A stretch of DNA of 9,925 nucleotides from Gammaproteobacteria bacterium (GTDB lineage: Bacteria > Pseudomonadota > Gammaproteobacteria > GRL18): the NCBI GenBank assembly GCA_027076245.1, contig JALTKC010000527.1, positions 1 through 9,925 of the forward strand. Reading direction: 5' to 3'. A program made the position numbers and the translations under genes. Under the pieces are notes generated by a model. The model saw only the letters and a list, made by a program, of their open reading frames with translations, was not told the DNA's origin and did no database searches. Positions 5,434 to 9,925 of the stretch are shown piece by piece. How positions within the stretch are numbered: position 1 is the stretch's first letter; each line of letters opens with the position of its first letter.

Positions 5434-6888
5434 ATGCAGATACCTATACCCGATTTCTCCCAGGCAAGAATCCTGGTAGTTGGCGATTTAATGCTGGATC
5501 GTTACTGGCATGGCCCCACATCCCGTATATCACCCGAAGCCCCGGTACCGGTGGTTAAAATTGAGGAGTCGGAAGAGCGTCCAGGCGGTGCCGGCAATGT
5601 GGCACTTAATATTGCGGCACTGAATGGCAACCCGGCTTTGGTGGGTCTGACCGGTCAGGATGAGCCGGCACGGAACCTCAAGCAACGACTGTCCGGCCAG
5701 GGGGTAAACTGCCGCTTTGTGGAGCTGGAAAACTGTACCACCATCACCAAGTTACGTATTCTCAGCCGTCATCAGCAACTGATCCGGCTCGATTTTGAAG
5801 ATGGCTTTCATCCGGAAAGCTGTCAGTCACTATTACAGGCTTATCAACAGCAATTAGCGGACTATGATGTGGTGGTTTTTTCTGATTACCAGAAGGGCAC
5901 TCTGCGGGAACTGCCGGCATTAATTGACCTGGCCAGGGCACAGGACAAGCAGATTATCATTGATCCTAAAGGCAGTGACTTTTCAATTTATACAGGGGCC
6001 ACCTTACTGACTCCCAATTTATCTGAATTTGAAACCATTGTCGGCCCTTGCGACAGTGATGAACAACTGGTGGAAAAAGCAGAACAACTGCGTCAGGAAC
6101 TGCAGCTTGAAGCCCTGTTAATTACCCGAAGTGAGAAGGGCATGACTCTGATCCAGTCGGACTGTGAACCCGTCCATTTACCAACCCGAGCCAGAGAGGT
6201 TTTTGATGTGACCGGTGCCGGTGATACCGTTATTGCCACCCTGGCCGCTTCAGTGGCTGCTGGACTGTCTCTGGTGGAAGCGACCAAACTGGCTAATCTG
6301 GCCGCCAGTGTGGTGGTGGGTAAAGTGGGTACCGCTACAGTTACAGAACATGAGTTGCGTACGGCCATGCGTCAGCTCAGTGATGTAGAGCAGGGAATTG
6401 TTACAGAGCAGCGCTTGATTGAGCTGGTCAGGGATGCTAAAAATCACGGTGAAAAGGTGATAATGACCAATGGCTGTTTTGATATTCTGCATGCCGGTCA
6501 TGTCACTTATCTGGAACAGGCCAAAAAACTGGGTGACCGGCTGGTGGTGGCCGTCAATGATGATGATTCAGTAAAACGTATTAAAGGGCCGGAGCGTCCG
6601 GTTAATACTATGCAGCGGCGTATGCAGGTGCTGGCCGGTCTGAGCTGTGTGGACTGGGTGGTACCGTTTTATGAGGATACCCCCACCCGTCTGATTTGTG
6701 AAGTCTCACCCTCGGTTCTGGTTAAGGGCGGGGATAATAACCCCGATGATATACCCGGCGGTAAGTGTGTACGGGAGCAGGGCGGTGAAGTTCTGGTTAT
6801 GGACTATGTGGATAATTGTTCCACTACCGGTCTGATACGTTCTATTCGTGCGGCAGATGATTCGGTTGAAAATAAAGATGCAGAATGA
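5434..6888 (+). CDS. hldE: Bifunctional heptose-7-phosphate kinase / heptose-1-phosphate adenylyltransferase HldE
   Basis: A 484-residue two-domain cytosolic enzyme (E. coli HldE is 477). The N-terminal ribokinase/PfkB domain (about 1-318) has GDLMLDRYWHG (17-27), the RPGGAGNVALN sugar-binding segment (49-59) and DVTGAGDT (258-265) with catalytic D264. The C-terminal cytidylyltransferase-like domain (about 335-475) has TNGCFDILHAGHVTYL (345-360) with the HxGH nucleotide-binding motif at 353-356, and ends CSTTGLIRSIR. The kinase phosphorylates D-glycero-D-manno-heptose 7-phosphate at C1 and the second domain transfers AMP to the heptose 1-phosphate, on the way to ADP-heptose for the LPS inner core. 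Both active sites look intact. The ATG at 5434 matches the usual N-terminus, though the Shine-Dalgarno is poor. Its stop overlaps the start of a 31-codon ORF. Confidence 0.96.
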   Translation: MQIPIPDFSQARILVVGDLMLDRYWHGPTSRISPEAPVPVVKIEESEERPGGAGNVALNIAALNGNPALVGLTGQDEPARNLKQRLSGQGVNCRFVELENCTTITKLRILSRHQQLIRLDFEDGFHPESCQSLLQAYQQQLADYDVVVFSDYQKGTLRELPALIDLARAQDKQIIIDPKGSDFSIYTGATLLTPNLSEFETIVGPCDSDEQLVEKAEQLRQELQLEALLITRSEKGMTLIQSDCEPVHLPTRAREVFDVTGAGDTVIATLAASVAAGLSLVEATKLANLAASVVVGKVGTATVTEHELRTAMRQLSDVEQGIVTEQRLIELVRDAKNHGEKVIMTNGCFDILHAGHVTYLEQAKKLGDRLVVAVNDDDSVKRIKGPERPVNTMQRRMQVLAGLSCVDWVVPFYEDTPTRLICEVSPSVLVKGGDNNPDDIPGGKCVREQGGEVLVMDYVDNCSTTGLIRSIRAADDSVENKDAE

Positions 6889-6980
6889 GTGGTGTGTATT
6901 ACAGGCTCCATACCCGGATACTCTTATGTGGTTCCGTTTTTAGTGAGCGGTTTATGTTAACCGGCAGAGATATCAGGTGA
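6885..6980 (+). CDS. Possible 31-residue minicistron bridging hldE and the oxidoreductase gene
   Basis: An ATG at 6885 overlaps the hldE stop as ATGA and opens a 31-codon frame whose TGA (6978-6980) overlaps the GTG start of the next gene as GTGA. The ORF therefore exactly spans the gap and would let ribosomes pass from one gene to the other by re-initiation. The product begins MSGVYYRLHTRIL, is basic, has one short hydrophobic stretch (ILLCGSVF, 12-19) and matches no family I know. The upstream Shine-Dalgarno is weak (AAAG at about 6876-6879). The double overlap could be chance in an 88-bp gap; it could also be a coupling leader rather than a functional peptide. Confidence 0.35.
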   Translation: MSGVYYRLHTRILLCGSVFSERFMLTGRDIR

Positions 6981-8161
6981 GCCATCAATCCATTGATATA
7001 GCCATTATTGGCGGCGGCATAGCGGGGCTGTGGACGCTTGCGCGTTTAGTTAATGAAGGTTATCAGGCCGTTTTGCTGGAGGCCGACAGTCTGGGCAATG
7101 TACAGACCGGGGCTTCTCAGGGTATCATTCACGGCGGTACCAAATATGCTCTGACGGGTAAACTGACCCATTCAGCACAATCCATTGGCCAGATGCCGCA
7201 GCGCTGGAAAGCCTGTTTGCAGGGGCAGGGCGAAGTGGATCTGAGTCGGGCGGCTAAACTCTCCGACCATCAATACCTGTGGTCTAATAAAAGCCTGGCT
7301 TCCCGTCTGACCGGCTTTTTTGCCAGCAAGGTTATGAGCAGCCGTATGCAGCATCTTAAGCCGGCCGATTATATGCCGCCTTTTAACAGGCAGGATTTTC
7401 AGGGTGAGGTGTATCAGCTGGACGAGCAGGTACTGGATATTAAAACCGTACTGGAAGCCATTAGAACGCAATATGCAGACCGGATTTTTCAGTTCAGGGT
7501 TAAAACAATCCGTAAAAATATGAATGGTCAATATTGTATTGAAGATGATAACGGACGGGTCGGGCTTTGTGCCGGGACATTGATTCTGACTGCCGGTGCC
7601 GGCAATGAAGCCTTATTGAAAACACTGGGGCTGGATAAGCCCAAAATGCAGCGGCGTCCCCTGTTAATGCCTATGCTTAAGGCACCAGAATCGGTATTAC
7701 CCCGATTATATGCCCATTGTCTGGGTGCCAGTGCCCTGCCTAAAATGACCATTACCTCCCATGCTCTGGAAAAGGGACAAATGGTCTGGTATCTGGGCGG
7801 TGAAATTGCTGAACAGGGTGTGGGGCGATCAGATAAAGAACAGATTAAAGCGGCCAAAAAAGAACTGCATAAACTGATGCCCTGGATGGATTTCTCCGCC
7901 TGTGAATGGTCAGTCCTGGCCATTGACCGGGCCGAACCCCAAATGCCCGATGGCAGCCGCCCGGCCGAACCTGCTGTATTTACTCAGGACAATATTATAA
8001 CGGCCTGGCCGGTGAAGCTGGCCATGGCGCCGTTAATGACGGATAAAATTATAGACCAGCTGAAGCAACAGGGGATTCCTGCTAATGCTCAGCAAATGAA
8101 TATTCAGGGCAAGCCGGCCAGAACCTCAGCATTGCCCTGGGAAAAAACAGAGAAATGGTGA
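6977..8161 (+). CDS. FAD-dependent oxidoreductase of the DAO (D-amino-acid oxidase-like) family
   Basis: A 394-residue protein that opens with a Rossmann dinucleotide-binding fold: IDIAIIGGGIAGLWTLARL (6-24, GxGxxG at 12-17) and an acidic residue ending the second strand (LLEAD, E35), which normally contacts the adenosine ribose. GASQGIIHGGTKYAL (45-59) resembles the flavin-contact loop of DAO enzymes such as L-2-hydroxyglutarate oxidase and glycerol-3-phosphate dehydrogenase. ILTAGAGNEALL (about 204-215) is the second FAD-contacting strand, and AWPVKLAMAPLMTDKI near the C-terminus probably corresponds to the isoalloxazine-binding region. The substrate is unknown. A similar gene lies between rfaE/hldE and waaA in Pseudomonas (PA4991, from memory), so linkage to LPS genes may be conserved. 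The start is GTG at 6977, preceded by GAGA at weak Shine-Dalgarno distance. A repeat element begins 5 bp after its stop. Confidence 0.82.
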   Translation: MSHQSIDIAIIGGGIAGLWTLARLVNEGYQAVLLEADSLGNVQTGASQGIIHGGTKYALTGKLTHSAQSIGQMPQRWKACLQGQGEVDLSRAAKLSDHQYLWSNKSLASRLTGFFASKVMSSRMQHLKPADYMPPFNRQDFQGEVYQLDEQVLDIKTVLEAIRTQYADRIFQFRVKTIRKNMNGQYCIEDDNGRVGLCAGTLILTAGAGNEALLKTLGLDKPKMQRRPLLMPMLKAPESVLPRLYAHCLGASALPKMTITSHALEKGQMVWYLGGEIAEQGVGRSDKEQIKAAKKELHKLMPWMDFSACEWSVLAIDRAEPQMPDGSRPAEPAVFTQDNIITAWPVKLAMAPLMTDKIIDQLKQQGIPANAQQMNIQGKPARTSALPWEKTEKW

Positions 8162-8166
8162 CATAG

Positions 8167-8371
8167 CTAGTTAGTGTTCATCCGTTAATTAGGATTATTT
8201 ATTTTTTCATTTCTTCGTAAAAGATAGACTTAAATGCAAAACAATTGTCTGGGAGCGCGTGCATCCTGCCCGCGTCAACAAGCGGTTTTTATGTAATTTC
8301 TGATGCGGGCAGGATGCCCGCACTCCCAGGTTTAAGATGCTATTCTTAATAAACGGACAGATGCTGGCTAG
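8167..8371 (+). mobile_element. MITE-like repeat element, copy 1 (205 bp)
   Basis: This non-coding element matches 9220-9422. The first 162 bp align without gaps with 14 mismatches (about 91%), and the right end aligns with one indel. Its ends form imperfect terminal inverted repeats, 17 of 25 positions identical, both ending in CTAG (8167-8170 and 8368-8371) and sharing a CCGTT core. Inside lies an inverted pair of REP-like palindromes. Small size, terminal inverted repeats and no ORF fit a miniature inverted-repeat transposable element or a large composite REP unit; no transposase is in the window. It lies 5 bp after the oxidoreductase stop. TA or CTAG may be target-site related, but the exact ends are not certain. 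Confidence 0.65.
8250..8328 (+). repeat. Inverted pair of REP-like palindromes within copy 1
   Basis: Two 24-bp arms (8250-8273 and 8305-8328) are reverse complements at 22 of 24 positions and enclose a 31-bp loop. Each arm is itself a small hairpin; in the right one TGCGGGCA and TGCCCGCA flank a 3-nt loop. The region can therefore form either one long stem or two short hairpins, as in BIME-type REP pairs. The GC-rich arms contrast with the AT-rich remainder of the element. Related GGGAGCGCGGGCAT palindromes are, from memory, widespread in bacterial intergenic DNA. In RNA it could stabilise or end the upstream transcript, but no U-tract follows. Confidence 0.75.
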
Positions 8372-8398
8372 AATATAAGTTATGAATAGGGTTTTGTT

Positions 8399-8430
8399 CC
8401 TTCTCCCTCCGGGAGAAGGTTAGGATGAGG
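8399..8430 (+). repeat. Second type of REP-like palindrome upstream of the aldo/keto reductase gene
   Basis: CCTTCTCCC (8399-8407) and GGGAGAAGG (8411-8419) form a perfect 9-bp stem with loop TCC, followed by TTAGGATGAGG. This closely resembles the common proteobacterial intergenic repeat built on CTCTCCCTCCGGGAGAG with a trailing TTAGGGTGAGGG (recognised from memory). It is unrelated to the palindromes of the 205-bp element. Its tail AGGATGAGG ends 13 nt before the ATG at 8444 and is the only Shine-Dalgarno-like sequence there, so the repeat may act as the ribosome binding site, at a long spacing. Confidence 0.6.
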
Positions 8431-8443
8431 GCAAATTTAAACT

Positions 8444-9223
8444 ATGCAATTAAAAGAACTGGGACAAACCGGCATACCGGTCAGCCCTTTGGGCCTGGGG
8501 ACGGTAAAATTCGGTCGGGATCAGCAGGTAAAATACCCCTGGTCGTTTAAAATTCCTGATGATAAGGCTGTTTTGGAGTTATTAGCCCTGGCCAGGGACC
8601 TGGGTATAAATCTTCTGGATACTGCACCGGCCTATGGTAATAGTGAAGAACGTCTGGGGCAGTTACTGACCCGGCGGCAGGACTGGGTCATTGTCTCCAA
8701 GGTTGGGGAATCTTTTGTTAACGGCCAGTCTCACTTTGATTTTTCTGCCAGAGCCACCCGAACTACCATAGAAAACAGTCTGAGAAAACTTGATACTGAT
8801 TATCTGGATGTGGTGCTGGTTCATTCTGACGGCAATGATCAGCAGGTCGTTGAACAGGATGCCGTTGCCACCCTGATGCAGTTAAAACAGGAAGGCTTAA
8901 TCCGTGCTGTAGGGCTGTCCACCAAAACCACAGAAGGCGGTCTGTGGACGGTAGAAAATACCGATGTGGTTATGGCTACCCGTAATACCAGCGATCATAC
9001 CGATGATCCGGTACTGGACAGGGCGCTGGAGCTCAATAAAGGGGTAGTCATTAAAAAGGGACTGCAAAGCGGTCATGCAGACAGTAAAGCCGGTGGTGCC
9101 GGAATTGATGAAGCCATCCGCTATGTTTTTTCACATCCAGCCGTCAGCTGTCTGATAGCCGGCACCATCAATCCTGAGCACTTAAAACAAAATGCACAAT
9201 TAGTTGCTCAATTGACAGACTAA
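8444..9223 (+). CDS. Aldo/keto reductase family protein
   Basis: A 259-residue (alpha/beta)8-barrel oxidoreductase with the whole catalytic tetrad: D59 and Y64 in LLDTAPAYGNSEERLG (57-72), K86 in WVIVSKVGES (81-90) and H127 in LDVVLVHSDG (121-130). VGLSTKT (156-162) and IAGTINPEHLKQN (238-250) correspond to barrel strands and the NADPH-binding C-terminal region. It is somewhat shorter than typical bacterial members (roughly 270-330). The substrate is unknown; an aldo/keto reductase is also found next to the DAO-type oxidoreductase in Pseudomonas (PA4992, from memory), suggesting the two are a conserved pair. The ATG at 8444 follows a REP-like repeat that may provide its ribosome binding site. 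Its TAA stop (9221-9223) lies at the left edge of the second repeat element, so the element may have supplied the present end of the protein. Confidence 0.88.
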   Translation: MQLKELGQTGIPVSPLGLGTVKFGRDQQVKYPWSFKIPDDKAVLELLALARDLGINLLDTAPAYGNSEERLGQLLTRRQDWVIVSKVGESFVNGQSHFDFSARATRTTIENSLRKLDTDYLDVVLVHSDGNDQQVVEQDAVATLMQLKQEGLIRAVGLSTKTTEGGLWTVENTDVVMATRNTSDHTDDPVLDRALELNKGVVIKKGLQSGHADSKAGGAGIDEAIRYVFSHPAVSCLIAGTINPEHLKQNAQLVAQLTD

Positions 9224-9302
9224 TTAGTGTTCATCTGTTAATTAGGATTATTTATTTTTTCGGTTCTTCGTAAAAGATAGACTTAAATGCAAAACAATTT
9301 CC

Positions 9303-9381
9303 TGGGAGCGCGGGCATCTTGCCCGCGTCAACAAGCGGTTTGTGCGTTATATCTGATGCGGGCAAGATGCCCGCACTCCCA
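9303..9381 (+). repeat. Inverted pair of REP-like palindromes within copy 2
   Basis: The 24-bp arms 9303-9326 and 9358-9381 are complementary at 23 of 24 positions around a 31-bp loop. Each arm also folds alone: CGCGGGCA and TGCCCGCG with loop TCT on the left, TGCGGGCA and TGCCCGCA with loop AGA on the right. Compared with copy 1 a C has become T in the left arm and the facing G has become A in the right arm, so pairing in the long stem is kept. It lies in the leader upstream of waaA. Confidence 0.75.
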
Positions 9382-9406
9382 TGTTTAAGGAGTTTTGTTA
9401 ATAAAT

Positions 9407-9413
9407 GGATGAG
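9407..9413 (+). promoter_or_regulatory. Ribosome binding site for waaA, located inside the repeat element
   Basis: GGATGAG lies 8 nt upstream of the waaA ATG at 9422, a normal spacing, and is the only good Shine-Dalgarno-like sequence there. It is part of the right terminal inverted repeat of the element. The corresponding stretch in copy 1 reads GGACAGATG, so the match is not invariant. Confidence 0.5.
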
Positions 9414-9421
9414 CACTAATT

Positions 9422-9925
9422 ATGCAACGATTCTTATACACCAGTGTGTACTATCTGCTGACACCCTTATTATTTCTACGCCTGTTACTCAAACACCGAA
9501 AAAGCGCAGATTATAAAACCCTGCGCCAGCCCCTGCGTCTGCCTGAACGACTGGGTATGTTTACCCCGCCAATATTGGCTCCGGCCAGACCACCGGTCTG
9601 GATCCATACCGTATCAGTGGGTGAATTTCTGGCTACCCGGCCTTTGATAAACAGACTTCTGAAAGATTACCCTGACTACCCTCTGGTGATCACCTGTACT
9701 ACCACCACCGGTTCGGCTCAGATCTTAAAAACATTTGCACAGGACATTGCACAGCAGCGTATCTTTCACGTTTATCTGCCTTATGATCTGCCCGGTTCTG
9801 TGCGCCGTTTCCTGAACAAAATTAATCCGTGTCTGGGGCTGATTATGGAAACTGAAATCTGGCCTAATCTGCTCAAAGAATGTGAGCGAAAAAAACTGCC
9901 CGTATGGCTGTTAAACGCTCGTATC
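9422..9925 (+). CDS. waaA: 3-deoxy-D-manno-octulosonic acid (Kdo) transferase WaaA, N-terminal 168 residues (C-terminus outside window)
   Basis: The frame from ATG 9422 is open to the window edge, giving 168 codons of an enzyme usually about 425 residues long. A hydrophobic N-terminal segment (about 5-23) is the expected membrane anchor. Family signatures follow in order: RLPERLG (39-45), VWIHTVSVGEFLATRPLI (59-76, with E68 in the position of the catalytic glutamate), TCTTTTGSAQ (91-100), HVYLPYDLPGSVRRFL (116-131), METEIWPNL (142-150) and NAR (165-167). It transfers Kdo from CMP-Kdo to lipid IVA at the cytoplasmic face of the inner membrane, making the acceptor for LpxL-type acyltransferases and heptosyltransferases. 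The start codon and Shine-Dalgarno lie at the right edge of a repeat element, so any promoter must be in or upstream of that element. A better alternative start was not seen. Confidence 0.93.
   Translation, partial: MQRFLYTSVYYLLTPLLFLRLLLKHRKSADYKTLRQPLRLPERLGMFTPPILAPARPPVWIHTVSVGEFLATRPLINRLLKDYPDYPLVITCTTTTGSAQILKTFAQDIAQQRIFHVYLPYDLPGSVRRFLNKINPCLGLIMETEIWPNLLKECERKKLPVWLLNARI

Larger units (their letters stand above)
9220..9422 (+). mobile_element. MITE-like repeat element, copy 2 (about 203 bp)
   Basis: This is the direct-orientation partner of the copy at 8167-8371, offset by 1,053 bp. The terminal inverted repeat is clearer here: TAATTAGTG at 9221-9229 is matched exactly by CACTAATTA at 9414-9422, and similarity extends inward through a TCATC-type core. 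The element fills the entire gap between the aldo/keto reductase and waaA: it contains the former's TAA and ends on the A of the latter's ATG. The terminal TA on both sides could be a target duplication, as in TA-inserting MITEs, but only the two copies are visible and the true junctions cannot be fixed. No ORF longer than chance was accepted within it. Confidence 0.65.

Noticed and set aside
6093..6501. Minus-strand frames inside hldE (and 7172-7923 inside the oxidoreductase gene)
   Set aside because: Antisense to genes with intact catalytic motifs; no independent evidence of coding.
8250..8328. Rho-independent terminator for the oxidoreductase gene
   Set aside because: The stem is strong but is not followed by a U-run, and the same structure occurs as part of a mobile-type repeat, so a terminator role cannot be claimed from sequence.
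8167..9422. CRISPR-like or tandem repeat array
   Set aside because: There are only two copies, each about 200 bp and separated by a gene, without short regular repeat-spacer structure.
9319..9516. Plus-strand 65-codon frame starting in the repeat element
   Set aside because: It starts in the REP-like palindrome and overlaps waaA out of frame; the N-terminal part is translated repeat and the rest is a shadow of waaA.

Overview
The window looks like a gammaproteobacterial chromosome of moderate GC, carrying a cell-envelope locus devoted to lipopolysaccharide (LPS) assembly and export. From left to right: the start of a leftward kinase-like gene (running off the left edge), msbA (lipid A/core flippase), a small orphan HigA-like HTH gene, a leftward three-gene operon (LpxL-type acyltransferase, InaA/Kdo-kinase-like protein, second LpxL-family acyltransferase), hldE (ADP-heptose synthesis), an FAD-dependent oxidoreductase, a short aldo/keto reductase, and the start of waaA (Kdo transferase, running off the right edge). 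The gene set, including the otherwise odd oxidoreductase/aldo-keto reductase pair between hldE and waaA, recalls the Pseudomonas aeruginosa PA4988-PA4998 neighbourhood (from memory). A Pseudomonadales/Oceanospirillales-type host is therefore plausible, but the genus cannot be read from the sequence.

Functionally, WaaA adds Kdo to the lipid A precursor, the LpxL-family enzymes add secondary acyl chains, HldE makes the ADP-heptose used to extend the inner core, the kinase-like proteins probably act on core sugars or are derived from such enzymes, and MsbA flips the finished lipid A-core across the inner membrane. The roles of the oxidoreductase and aldo/keto reductase in this setting are unknown.

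The least ordinary part is 8160-9425. Two copies of a roughly 203-205 bp non-coding element, about 91% identical over the first 162 bp, lie in direct orientation on either side of the aldo/keto reductase gene. Each has imperfect terminal inverted repeats and an internal inverted pair of REP-like palindromes in which the copies differ by a compensated base pair. The second copy fills the whole gap between the aldo/keto reductase stop codon and the waaA start codon, and appears to supply both the stop codon and the waaA ribosome binding site. A different REP-like palindrome sits directly upstream of the aldo/keto reductase.

Other points of interest are a 31-codon ORF that overlaps both hldE (ATGA) and the oxidoreductase gene (GTGA); in-phase A7 slippery tracts at the acyltransferase/kinase junction, where a -1 shift would fuse the two proteins; a C8 tract inside the active-site region of the other acyltransferase; and an antitoxin-like gene without a toxin, preceded by an inverted repeat that overlaps its likely promoter.
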